Origin: JAEUJZ01 sp964460115
GTDB taxonomy: Bacteria; Myxococcota_A; Polyangia; Palsa-1104; JAEUJZ01
Assembly (NCBI GenBank): GCA_964460115.1
Contig: CAYWPR010000018.1
Location: 1-64,000, forward strand
DNA length: 64,000 nucleotides
Direction: 5' to 3'
The first letter of the stretch is position 1, and the number at the start of each line of letters is the position of its first letter. The notes under the pieces are model-generated. The model saw nothing but the letters and a program-made list of their open reading frames with translations, was not told the origin of the DNA and made no database searches. The translations under genes were made by a program, and so were the position numbers. This document shows positions 52,089-60,575 of this stretch, piece after piece.

Positions 52089-52781
52089 CCGAGGCAAATT
52101 CAAACGCGGCGGCAGCAAAAGCCGATTGGCGCTGCCGAAATGCTCAAAGCCTAGCGAGACAGCACACAGGGCGATTCCGGCCTGCTCGGCTTGAATTTGC
52201 GAACCATATAGGCTGTCTCCGATAATTGGGCAGCCTCGCCGAGCCAGCTCTACGCGCAACTGATGGGGTCGGCCGGTGCGCGGTTTCAGCTCGAAACACA
52301 GCATTTGTTTCGTGGCCGATACAAGCTTGACGTCGGTAATCGCCAGCTTTCCGGCGGGGTGCAAGTAGGCCCGGCGCTTGCCGCGCAAAAGCATCGCCGT
52401 CCAGCGCCGCGTTTCTCCAAGCGGCGCATCCTCCGGAGCGCTTCCTGTACAACGCGCCTCATAGGTTTTTTCAATCTGATGCGCGGCAAAGCCATCGCAA
52501 AGCTCACGATGGGCCATCGCGCTGCGCGCGAACATCAAAAGCCCCGAGACTTCTTGATCCAGACGATGCGCTGGCCAAAGCCGCACTCCGAGCTGGGTCT
52601 GCAAAAGAAGCCCAACGCATGGCCGCGCATCTTGCACGCCGAGGCGGCTCGGCACCGACAAAAAGCCAGCCGGTTTGGCGACCACAACGACGTGCGCATT
52701 GTCAAAAATGATGTGTAGCGGCGATTGAGCAGCCGGCGCTGTCTCTTCCGCGTCGAGCCCAAAGGCTAGCGGCCGTGACAT
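52077..52781 (-). CDS. RluA-family pseudouridine synthase
   Basis: This is a 234-residue enzyme from ATG 52781; frames further upstream overlap the SEC-C gene. It converts uridine to pseudouridine in rRNA or tRNA. The catalytic Asp lies in AHRLDQEVSGLLMFA, the RluA hallmark, preceded by VVAKPAGFLSVPS. The C-terminus contains RTGRPHQLRVELARRGCPIIGD, typical of RluA/TruC. There is no S4 domain, so it is of the short RluA/TruC type; the target position is not predictable. It overlaps hemH by 12 bases (convergent) and the SEC-C gene by 16 bases (same strand). Confidence 0.93.
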   Translation of the reverse strand: MSRPLAFGLDAEETAPAAQSPLHIIFDNAHVVVVAKPAGFLSVPSRLGVQDARPCVGLLLQTQLGVRLWPAHRLDQEVSGLLMFARSAMAHRELCDGFAAHQIEKTYEARCTGSAPEDAPLGETRRWTAMLLRGKRRAYLHPAGKLAITDVKLVSATKQMLCFELKPRTGRPHQLRVELARRGCPIIGDSLYGSQIQAEQAGIALCAVSLGFEHFGSANRLLLPPRLNLPRLLS

Positions 52782-53593
52782 TTTTTGTATTTCTTGCCGC
52801 TGCCGCAGGGACATGCATCGTTGCGCGGAACTACCGATTGGCGCTGGGCCGTGCTGCGCTGCCGACGCTGGGCCGCCAGAATCGGAGTCAGATGCGTACG
52901 CAGCAGGCTATAACGCTCTTCGTACATCGCAAAAAGTTGGGGCTGTCCGCGTAGCAGATTGTGCACCAGCATAAATAGCTGATTGGGCTCCACCGCCTGT
53001 GCATGGCGCACTACAGAAGGCATTCGCGAGGCAAAGGACAGCTCGACGGTTCCCAGCGTCTGAGAGCGGCTTGGCTCGGCAGCCGGGGCAGTCAGCACCG
53101 ACCAGACAACGCGGCGACAGTCGCAGCGCGGCTCTATACAGTAAGCGTCGCGCAGACCTAGCAGAAAAGTCGTCTGCTCGGCTTCCGCCTTCATCGTCCA
53201 CATCGGAACCGACTCTTGGCGAAACACATGATCCCAAGACACCAGATCGCCGGATTTCAGGCCGCTCCAGTCGACGTAGCGAAAGTGTTGCTGCAGCCCA
53301 TATTTGCGCACGGCGGCATAATGGCTACGCAGCGTGCTGATTGCCCCTTGGCCAAGCATGCTGCGCAGCGCCTGCGCCAGCGCTTGATACTGCGCACTGT
53401 TTTGCCGCTGATCCACCGGATCTACCCGCAAAGTGCCAAGGTCCACGGTAAAAGCAGCTCCAGCGAAAACCACATGGGCCGTGGCGCAATCGCATTGCGC
53501 ATCGCCACAGTAGTATTCTTGCAGGGGCTGATTCCCGACAGCTAGAGCCGGATCGTGCGGAGGGGGAAGATGTTCATACGGGATAAGCGCCAT
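52766..53593 (-). CDS. SEC-C motif protein of unknown function
   Basis: This is a 275-residue protein. The C-terminal 20 residues carry the zinc-binding SEC-C motif (NDACPCGSGKKYKKCHG) found at the end of SecA and in many small proteins. The remaining ~250 residues have no known family. They include further Cys pairs (YYCGDAQCDC near the start and CIEPRCDC in the middle), each resembling a separate zinc site. This looks like a myxobacterial family. A role in RNA or protein handling is guesswork. It is coupled to the RluA-like gene by a 16-base overlap. Confidence 0.8.
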   Translation of the reverse strand: MALIPYEHLPPPHDPALAVGNQPLQEYYCGDAQCDCATAHVVFAGAAFTVDLGTLRVDPVDQRQNSAQYQALAQALRSMLGQGAISTLRSHYAAVRKYGLQQHFRYVDWSGLKSGDLVSWDHVFRQESVPMWTMKAEAEQTTFLLGLRDAYCIEPRCDCRRVVWSVLTAPAAEPSRSQTLGTVELSFASRMPSVVRHAQAVEPNQLFMLVHNLLRGQPQLFAMYEERYSLLRTHLTPILAAQRRQRSTAQRQSVVPRNDACPCGSGKKYKKCHGR

Positions 53594-53662
53594 GTCCGGC
53601 TTTTACCATGCCTTTTGCCGGGCGAAAACCAGCGACCCGAGCGGCGGCCTAGGCGTGCGCGG

Positions 53663-55690
53663 CTAGCGCGGCGGCGCGACGACTTGCCCAGCCGGTGACG
53701 GCGATGGGGCGGATGAAGGCGCGGCGGGCACAGGCGCAGACTTTCCCGCCGGCGGCACCGCAGCGCCATTGCCGGCCGGTGCGGCGGCGCCCGCAGTGCT
53801 TGGAGCCCCCGGAGGCACAGCTTCGGCCCGACGTTTCTCCGCAGCATCTAGGCGCTCGGCTTCGTCATCGCGGTCGGGCGGACCAATGGGGCGCTCTTGC
53901 TTAAACGACGGCTTGCGATGCGAATCCCAGACATGCAGCATTGGTGATTCGCGCAAATCGGCAGGCCGCAGCGAAGTCCAACCAAACGGAACTTTGGGAT
54001 CCAGCCACTCAAAGACAAACCGCGCATCAAGCGGCGATACGTTGATGCAGCCGTGCGATTTGACCGATCCGAAGCGATCGTGCCAATAAGCGCCGTGAAT
54101 TGCGTTATGTGCCTGAAAAAACGTCGACCACGGCACCATATTCACAAAATACGGTTTGTCGTCGTACGGCTGGCTTTTCATGGTAATCGCCGACACGCGG
54201 GCCCAGACCGGATAGTTGCCAAGCGGAGTCGCATTGTTGCGCCCCGAAGACACCAGCGTGGCAAAAACCGGCTTGTCGCCGTCGTAGGCCACTAGCACCT
54301 GTTCGCCCAAGTCGGCGTCAAACCAGCGGCTGACCTGTCCGGCATCCGCAGGTCGTGCTTGCAGGCGCACCTCGTTCACCAAACCGGCATTCACCCAGAC
54401 CGGCGGATTTTCCGAAACGGCTGGCGCCGCCGGGGCCGTCGCGGAAGCGCCTGGAGACTGCGCAGCAGCGGGGCCTCCGGGCGCCGCCGGCGCCGCCGCA
54501 ACCGGCGCGGCGGAACCAATTGGAGCGACCTGGGTTTGGGCCGAAACAGCAGCCGGGCTGCCCAGAGGCGGCGCCGTAGCCACCGGAAAGGCAGAGGATT
54601 GCACCGCCGATACCCGCACCTTCAAATAGCGCGTGTACTTGATCGTCGTCTCTTCCAAAATATCGACGCGCGTACGGCGCGGCAGCTTCAGGATGCTGGG
54701 GCCTTGACCCGGCTCGGCCTGGGCTTTGATTTCGCCGCTTAGAATCCACCCAAAGGGCAACGGCACCTTGTCGTCAATCAAAATGCCGTGCCAGCTCGAT
54801 GTCGCCTCCATTTGATAGGTGCCGTGAATCGGCAACACTTTTCCTTCGACGGTCTGGTAATAGCTTTGACCATCGTGCTTGATGGTTTTCTCGATGGCCA
54901 CAGAATCGCCGCGCTCCAGGTTGCGCTCGGGTTCATTGCCGGCTTTTAAATCATCTAAAGAAGTCCACATCGGCAGCGGCTCGCGCGAGGAAACCATGTG
55001 GTAGCGGTACGGCACCCGCTCGCCCGGAACGATCTGGTAAGCCGGCGTAGTCGTCGGCGGATCCAGCACCGGCTTGCCGTGTTCGGCGCAAATCCAGCCA
55101 AACGGTACAAGCGCCAGCCAGCGTTTGCTGTGGCAGTAGCGCGTGGTCTTGGCCATGACCTCGCCTCGCACCGCCATTCGCGTCCCTGGAGACACCGTGC
55201 CGAGCATTGGCGAGCCGTAATAGGGACGAGCCAATATCTGCGGTTCGCCATCCTCTAGCTTTTGCGCTTCAAAGACTTTGATAATGCTCGGCTGCGGTTC
55301 AGAGTCTGGAAGCATCTGCGGTGGCCGATAGGGGCGCACTTCGCCCTTTTTCAGCTCGCGATAGCGGCCGTCGATCCAAAATTTTCGCGGCTTTTTATCC
55401 ACGGCCACGCTCGCCGCCGCCGGAGCCGCCGGGGCCGCCGCCGAAGCCGGCGCCAAAGGCACCGCGGGCAAAGCGGTGGGCGGGGCCGATGCCGGAACCG
55501 CTGAAGAAAGCGGCGCTGGGGCACTCCCAGCAGGCGCGGTAGCACCAGGTACCGGCTGAGCGTACACCGGACCATTCGCCAAGCCCAAGCTTACGCATTG
55601 ACCTAGCACCAAAACGGCCAATTCGCGTACCGGCCATCGCCAAAAATCAAGAAGGCGCGTTGTCACGCTACCGACAATAGCATGCTTCAT
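53663..55690 (-). CDS. large L,D-transpeptidase (YkuD domain)
   Basis: This is a 675-residue protein with an N-terminal signal (about 1-44). Pro/Ala-rich linkers occur at ~50-97, 380-430 and 625-675. The YkuD domain lies at ~450-565 with the active-site segment SVKSHGCINVSPLDA, giving His546 and Cys548. L,D-transpeptidases cross-link peptidoglycan 3-3 or attach lipoproteins to it. Residues ~100-380 form two beta-rich modules (PYYGSPMLGTVSPG, PLPMWTSLDDLKAG), probably SH3-like cell-wall binding. The Pro/Ala linkers and 675-residue length are far above the ~300 of typical enzymes. It stands alone, followed by SEC-C 69 bases on. Confidence 0.93.
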   Translation of the reverse strand: MKHAIVGSVTTRLLDFWRWPVRELAVLVLGQCVSLGLANGPVYAQPVPGATAPAGSAPAPLSSAVPASAPPTALPAVPLAPASAAAPAAPAAASVAVDKKPRKFWIDGRYRELKKGEVRPYRPPQMLPDSEPQPSIIKVFEAQKLEDGEPQILARPYYGSPMLGTVSPGTRMAVRGEVMAKTTRYCHSKRWLALVPFGWICAEHGKPVLDPPTTTPAYQIVPGERVPYRYHMVSSREPLPMWTSLDDLKAGNEPERNLERGDSVAIEKTIKHDGQSYYQTVEGKVLPIHGTYQMEATSSWHGILIDDKVPLPFGWILSGEIKAQAEPGQGPSILKLPRRTRVDILEETTIKYTRYLKVRVSAVQSSAFPVATAPPLGSPAAVSAQTQVAPIGSAAPVAAAPAAPGGPAAAQSPGASATAPAAPAVSENPPVWVNAGLVNEVRLQARPADAGQVSRWFDADLGEQVLVAYDGDKPVFATLVSSGRNNATPLGNYPVWARVSAITMKSQPYDDKPYFVNMVPWSTFFQAHNAIHGAYWHDRFGSVKSHGCINVSPLDARFVFEWLDPKVPFGWTSLRPADLRESPMLHVWDSHRKPSFKQERPIGPPDRDDEAERLDAAEKRRAEAVPPGAPSTAGAAAPAGNGAAVPPAGKSAPVPAAPSSAPSPSPAGQVVAPPR

Positions 55691-55822
55691 GCTCGTGTCG
55701 AAGCGGAGCTGCCTATACGTTGACCGTTGACAGGCGCAGCGGGCTTTGGTTCCCTTAAAATCAGCGATTTCTATGAGTCGCCTTGCATATAACTCCAGGT
55801 GCAGAGAGATGACGCAGTGACC

Positions 55823-57118
55823 ATGTCGGCCTCTGTGCTGGAGCAGGTGCTAAATGCTTCGGCCCGTGCCCTGCTCGACACGCTGCCCGATGGGGTGGCG
55901 GTGTTTGGCGCCGATCGCCACGCCTGTTATGCCAATCGGGTGTGGACCGAACGGCGTCTTCTTTTGTGCGTGGACGGGGGGGAACCCGCGTTCAATGCCA
56001 CGATGCAAGGCGCCTTCGGAGCGGCGCTCGGCCGAATTTTGGCTGGCGCCGCGGAGGCCACGGTGGTTGTCGAGCGCACCCGCCCGGGTTTGCAACCCGA
56101 GGCCTTTGAGCTGCGGCTGCGCAGTCTGCCGGCGGCCGTGCTACCGACAAACGGAGACGATCCGCGTTTGGTGCTGGTGCAGGCCCACGATATCACCGCG
56201 CAGCAGCGCACCGAGCGGGCCCACCGCGAAACCGAATCATTGCTGGGCGCGATTTTTGAGACCGCCGACGTCGGTTTGTGCCTTTACGATCAGCGCGGCC
56301 GCTTTGTAAACGTCAACCGCGGCTATTGCGAGCTTTTCGGCTACCGCCCCGAAGAGCTCATCGGTCGGCATTACACCAAGGTCCTTCCGGCCGAAGAGCA
56401 TGAATATGCGCAACGCACCTTTGAGCATTTTATGTCCGGTCAGGGCCAAGGCAGCCAACCGGCACCGCCTGCCGAAGCGCGCGGCCGGCGCAAAGACGGC
56501 GCAACGCTTTATGTGGCCATCTCGACACGGCTTCTGATTCGCGAAGATGGACGGCGCTTTCAAGTGTGCTCGGTTATCGACATTACCGACCGCAAAGAGC
56601 ATGCACGCGAGCTTGAAGAGCGCGCCAGCCAAGCCCGCGCCGAAGCTGATCTAAAGACTCGCTTGCTCGGCGAGCTTGATACCAAGCTGGAGCTGATTCA
56701 ACACCAGCATCAGCAGATTCTAGACCTTTCGGCGCCCATCCTTGATTTGTGGGAGGGGGTGCTGATTCTGCCGATCATCGGCGCCTTTACGGCCGAGCGG
56801 GCCTCCAACGTCACCGAATGCCTGCTTTTAGCCGTCGTGCGCCGCCGGGCTCGCTTCGTGCTGCTCGATCTGACGAGCGCGCAAGATCTGGAATCGGGCA
56901 GCGCCGCCTATATCATTCGCATGATCTCCGCCGTGCGCTTGCTTGGCGCCCAAACCCTTTTGACCGGATTGTCGCCGCAGATGGCGCGCAGCCTGGCCGA
57001 TCGCGGTTTGGATCTTTCGGGGATACGCGCCATGCGCAGCCTGGCCGAAGGCCTGCGCGCCTGCCTGCCGGAGCTTCGCGCGGGAGCTTCCGCCGAAAAA
57101 AACAAAGCTCCGCTGTAG
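55823..57118 (+). CDS. PAS-STAS protein (RsbR/stressosome-like)
   Basis: The protein is 431 residues from ATG 55823; GTG 55799 would add 8 residues. Residues ~1-100 form an N-terminal sensor region, then a PAS domain (about 110-235; GLCLYDQRGRFVNVNRGY, ELFGYRPEELIG) with a PAC segment. The C-terminus (about 300-431) is a STAS domain with VLILPIIGAFTAERASNV and LLDLTSAQDLESGSAAYI, the RsbR-type core where Thr/Ser in LTSAQDLESG could be phosphorylated. RsbR proteins sense stress and signal through RsbS and the RsbT kinase. Neither is in the window. Confidence 0.88.
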   Translation: MSASVLEQVLNASARALLDTLPDGVAVFGADRHACYANRVWTERRLLLCVDGGEPAFNATMQGAFGAALGRILAGAAEATVVVERTRPGLQPEAFELRLRSLPAAVLPTNGDDPRLVLVQAHDITAQQRTERAHRETESLLGAIFETADVGLCLYDQRGRFVNVNRGYCELFGYRPEELIGRHYTKVLPAEEHEYAQRTFEHFMSGQGQGSQPAPPAEARGRRKDGATLYVAISTRLLIREDGRRFQVCSVIDITDRKEHARELEERASQARAEADLKTRLLGELDTKLELIQHQHQQILDLSAPILDLWEGVLILPIIGAFTAERASNVTECLLLAVVRRRARFVLLDLTSAQDLESGSAAYIIRMISAVRLLGAQTLLTGLSPQMARSLADRGLDLSGIRAMRSLAEGLRACLPELRAGASAEKNKAPL

Positions 57119-57139
57119 CCCGCTCGATGACGCGTTCGA

Positions 57140-59197
57140 TTAGTGAACGATGCCAAAGATGATACGGGGGGGGCGATCGCGGCGCGGTTCGGCGGAGGAC
57201 TCGACGGCCAGGACTCGCTCGGGCGCGGTTCCGCTCGCGACCAAATAGTCGCGCACCGCGATGAGCTGCCGCTGGTCGATGGGCCCAGCGGCTTGAATGC
57301 GAATCTGGCGCAGCTCGGGATGGTGTATCAGCAAATCGCTGACTTCATCGAGCAGGCGCAGGCTCGCCAAGTTCAATTGCGGGCGCAGCGGATCGCCGAT
57401 AAAGCCAAGCGGCTCGGCCAGAACGATTTCATCTATGCCAAGGCGAGCCCGCGGACTCGGCGGACGACGCAGCAGCCGCAGCCGCAGCCGACGTTCCTCG
57501 CCCGGCGGCAAAACCATAAGTTGCTCGCGCGAAAGATAGCCCACCGCATCCACGCGCAGCCGCCAAGAGCCACCGGGCACGCGCGCGTGTAGCCCCCCCT
57601 GCTGCGGAGTCATTTCAATGACCTGGCTAGTCGTTCCACCGCTTGCCGCCCCACCTTCGCTGACCGCCGTCCCCAGCCCCCAGCTTTGTCCATAACGCGA
57701 TAGCGCAGCTTGCGCCGCCAAAATGGGCCTAGTTTCCTCAAAAACTTCGACCCATAAAAGGGCGCGGCCGGCGCGAACCGTCGTTTCAAGATCCAAATTG
57801 GCGACCGCAGTTTCGCCGGGGCGTATCACCACGGCGACTCGAGCCGTCTGATGATCGCCGCGGCTGGCTTCCACAGTAAGCGGCCCGGTCGGCAGTGCGC
57901 CGCTTAGATAAGCGCCCGACTTGTCGGTCAGCAAAGCGTTTTGCGGCAAACCAATGAAACGAACCACCGCATCCGCCAAGGGCGTCTGGCTTTGCGCGTC
58001 GCGTACCGCCCCCCGCAATAGACCGGTCGATTCCTTGCTTGCCATGCTTTCCTCGGTCAGAGAGCCAAGGAAAGCCACATCGGCATCGCGCCAAGCGCCG
58101 CCTGGGCCCGCACTGCTCGGCCGACTAAAAAGGTCGAGCGCAAAGCTGAGCGCTCCGTAGCCCGCCACTTGCGGCAGCTTTGGCCCCATGGCGTAGCCCC
58201 ACGATGAAAATGCCACTTGCACACCGACATCAAGGACCACAGACCAGGGCAGCACCATTCTCGCCCCCAGGGTCAAAAGCTGCGCCACTCGAGCACTGAC
58301 GTCGCGATCGGAAATCGCGGGGAGCTGCATGGCCAGTTGGGCGCGCAGAACCGAGTCACCGTCACTTGTCACGGTTGAAAGCGTGTAACTAAGCTGCGGT
58401 CCTATCGTTACGCCACTGCCGACGCGAAAACGCGTGTCGACGCCCAAACCGATCTCAAGGCGCGGCTGACCCAAATCATAGGCGGTGGTGTAGACAAGAC
58501 GAGCGGCCAGGCATTCGGTAGCGCCAGCGGACATGCACTCGAGCGCGGCGATCAAGCTGGCGCTGCGATCATGCAGGTAACCGACGCGGGCCGATAGGCG
58601 CAGAGGCAGCCGTGGCCAGATCGGCGCCAGATCGATACTGCCAAGTATATCGATGCCGGCATCAATGCTGGCGAAATTGGGGCCAAAATCAAACGGTCCG
58701 CTGTGCACCCGCAAAATCGGCTGCACCGCGACATGTCCAAGTTGGCCCCAGGCACTGTGAAACTTGAGTCCCAAGGCGGTTCGGCCCAAAGACAGCGTAG
58801 GCTGGGTGCTGACGCTGTCTTCGCTTTGTGGACGCTGATTGCGGTTGGCCCGCGAACCGATCTGTAGCCACGCCTCTACATAAGAGCTAAGCGTCGCACC
58901 AAGTTGCACCGCGCCGTTGATTTGAGAATTGCGATCATCGACCAGCAAAAAGTTGTGCTGCACAAAGCCGTGCCCGAGCGTTCCCATGCGCAACTGCCAG
59001 GCGCAGCCGGGATCGGCCAAGGGCAGGTCGAAAAGCCCCGTGCCTCCGGTTCGCGACATGCCAATCAGCCACGCGCAGGCGGAGCGCTTGGGCGCCTCCT
59101 CGGCCAAGGCCGTAGCGCTCCATAGCAGGCAAAAGGCGAAAGCAACGCGCAGGGCGTGCGGAAACCAGTTGCGGCTGTGCCTTCCTGCAGAAACCAC
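57140..59197 (-). CDS. outer-membrane protein with CarboxypepD-like and OmpA-like parts
   Basis: This is a 685-residue secreted protein with a signal peptide (to ~32, ending TALAEE). Residues ~40-370 look like a barrel of many amphipathic strands (LGATLSSYVEAWLQIG, VTIGPQLSYTLS). Residues ~395-490 resemble a CarboxypepD_reg/PEGA-like beta-sandwich (LRGAVRDAQSQTPLADAVV, GAYLSGALPTGPLTVEA). The last ~90 residues (LRLLDEVSDLLIHHPEL, IRIQAAGPIDQRQLIAVRDYL, RVLAVESSAEPRR) follow the OmpA peptidoglycan-binding order, but the usual NRRV ending is degenerate. Start is GTG 59197. This multi-part layout is unusual. Confidence 0.75.
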   Translation of the reverse strand: MVSAGRHSRNWFPHALRVAFAFCLLWSATALAEEAPKRSACAWLIGMSRTGGTGLFDLPLADPGCAWQLRMGTLGHGFVQHNFLLVDDRNSQINGAVQLGATLSSYVEAWLQIGSRANRNQRPQSEDSVSTQPTLSLGRTALGLKFHSAWGQLGHVAVQPILRVHSGPFDFGPNFASIDAGIDILGSIDLAPIWPRLPLRLSARVGYLHDRSASLIAALECMSAGATECLAARLVYTTAYDLGQPRLEIGLGVDTRFRVGSGVTIGPQLSYTLSTVTSDGDSVLRAQLAMQLPAISDRDVSARVAQLLTLGARMVLPWSVVLDVGVQVAFSSWGYAMGPKLPQVAGYGALSFALDLFSRPSSAGPGGAWRDADVAFLGSLTEESMASKESTGLLRGAVRDAQSQTPLADAVVRFIGLPQNALLTDKSGAYLSGALPTGPLTVEASRGDHQTARVAVVIRPGETAVANLDLETTVRAGRALLWVEVFEETRPILAAQAALSRYGQSWGLGTAVSEGGAASGGTTSQVIEMTPQQGGLHARVPGGSWRLRVDAVGYLSREQLMVLPPGEERRLRLRLLRRPPSPRARLGIDEIVLAEPLGFIGDPLRPQLNLASLRLLDEVSDLLIHHPELRQIRIQAAGPIDQRQLIAVRDYLVASGTAPERVLAVESSAEPRRDRPPRIIFGIVH

Positions 59198-59317
59198 CGT
59201 GGCTTTTAAATACCACGGTCAAAAGGTCGATTTGTAAGGGATTCGCCAGTGCAGGAGGCAGCTAGCATCCCTTGGCCGCCCCTGGCTTTTTCGCGCAGAG
59301 CTTCTTTTTAGAGAAAT

Positions 59318-60382
59318 CTACTTGCTGGTATCAAAAGTGCTGACGATCATGCCGCGGTTTGACTCGTAAGGATTGCACTTGGGCAGCTTCAGTAGATTCG
59401 AGGGTTGATTGGGATCCGGGCAGCCCCCAGCCCACAGTTCGGGATGACGAGGTTTGCTTAAACACATCGCCCCGGCCGCGGTCCAGCGCGCCTCCGTCTG
59501 CCAAAGTTCCTCGCGCAGCGTAATCGGCGGATCCAAATAATCGTAGATATCTAACAGAGTTCCAGTCACAGTATACGACACTCCATTTCCGCAGTAATCC
59601 GCACGCAGCATGCGCGTACAGGCTTGGTGATAATCTCTCAGCGATACCTGTGAGCAATTCCAAAGAGGGATAAGACCCGTACAATCAAACGCAGTAGCCC
59701 AAGGCCTATAGCCGATATGCGTACATTTTTCCAGTGCGCCACCTTTACAAGCGAGCGTCAAAGATTGGTCGTCATCAATTCTGTTTCCAGTGGCCTGATC
59801 CCAATACATACCTAGCAATGGAATCAAATCTGTAGGTTGTCCATTATCATCAGTGCACATACTCGTCCAATTTTTGTCTTTGCTATTCCACGTGGAGATT
59901 TGATAACGCCATATATCTTTGTAACCTTCTGCTGCGGCAGATTTATCTAAAGATACATTTTCGATGCGAAATTTGTAGTCGATGGCCTGTGGATCCGCGA
60001 AGTTTACTTCGAGCATAGCTCCTTCAAACTGAGATCCTGAAATCGACTTACCTCTCCATGTTCCCTTCAACAAGCTGCCGTCTATAGTAATGTTTTCAAT
60101 CTTCGTTCCGTTTAGGCTAAATCCGTTGAAAACCTTATTATCGAAGATTTTATCGCTGAAGATTTTATCATTGAGGGTTCGATCATTGAGTATTTTATCA
60201 TTAAGAGTTCGATCATTAAGGGTTCGATCATTAAGGACTCGATCATTAAGGATTCGATCATTTCCTAATGATAATTGAGCTCTATATGGAGCCAATTGTT
60301 CCGTGTTGTTGTTTGAGGTTGTACAACTATTACTCAATACACCTGTAAGAATCAAAGTGCAAATGCGCTTGATTGTCCACAT
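59318..60382 (-). CDS. ADYC-type lipoprotein with pentapeptide-like repeats
   Basis: The start ATG 60382 follows AGGAGG by 5 bases and gives a signal peptide with lipobox LSNSC (Cys20). Residues 40-89 are a tandem five-residue repeat (LNDRI, LNDRV, LNDRT, LNDKI and FSDKI, FDNKV), continuing in diluted form as LNG-type units (FNGFS, LNGTK) to ~122, likely a right-handed beta-helix. Residues ~130-354 contain a Cys-rich domain with RADYCGNGVSY (ADYC at 261-264), the name-giving motif of a domain I associate with myxobacterial lipoproteins. The region is AT-rich. Function is unknown; its neighbour is the kinase-STAND-FGE protein. Confidence 0.75.
   Translation of the reverse strand: MWTIKRICTLILTGVLSNSCTTSNNNTEQLAPYRAQLSLGNDRILNDRVLNDRTLNDRTLNDKILNDRTLNDKIFSDKIFDNKVFNGFSLNGTKIENITIDGSLLKGTWRGKSISGSQFEGAMLEVNFADPQAIDYKFRIENVSLDKSAAAEGYKDIWRYQISTWNSKDKNWTSMCTDDNGQPTDLIPLLGMYWDQATGNRIDDDQSLTLACKGGALEKCTHIGYRPWATAFDCTGLIPLWNCSQVSLRDYHQACTRMLRADYCGNGVSYTVTGTLLDIYDYLDPPITLREELWQTEARWTAAGAMCLSKPRHPELWAGGCPDPNQPSNLLKLPKCNPYESNRGMIVSTFDTSK
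60130..60262 (-). repeat. 15-nt tandem array encoding LNDRx units
   Basis: About nine units of 15 bases (GATCATTAAGGNTTC-like on the plus strand) lie within the ADYC lipoprotein gene. The period equals five codons, so gain or loss of units keeps the frame and would vary the length of the beta-helix. The unit is well conserved at DNA level in the 60160-60262 part and decays toward 60130. Confidence 0.75.
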
Positions 60383-60575
60383 TGCTGCCTCCTGTAGGGA
60401 CACACTGCAGAAGAGCGATTGATCAGCCCCCCAATGCAAAAAAACCTTCTGACTCCCGGGCTGTTTTTCGATATTAGTATCTTTAATAAATTTTCTCTAC
60501 AAAAAAACAAAAAATCAGCATTTCCTCAATTTGAGGATTAATAAATATCCGTAATCTTTAATGTTTTTTGATTAG
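60383..60575. other. AT-rich intergenic region with dyad
   Basis: The 193 bases between the two minus-strand genes are markedly AT-rich (runs such as CAAAAAAACAAAAAA). No frame is credible. It contains a near-perfect dyad (separate entry) and should hold the promoter of the ADYC lipoprotein gene. Confidence 0.45.
60523..60537. promoter_or_regulatory. inverted repeat TCCTCAA-T-TTGAGGA
   Basis: A perfect 7-bp dyad with a one-base centre lies 39 bases after the stop of the kinase-STAND gene and 141 bases upstream of the lipoprotein start. With a one-base centre it is more like a dimer operator than an RNA hairpin. Confidence 0.35.

Noticed and set aside
60130..60262. CRISPR-like short repeat array
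   Set aside because: Repeats are contiguous 15-mers without spacers, in frame within a lipoprotein gene, and no cas gene is near.
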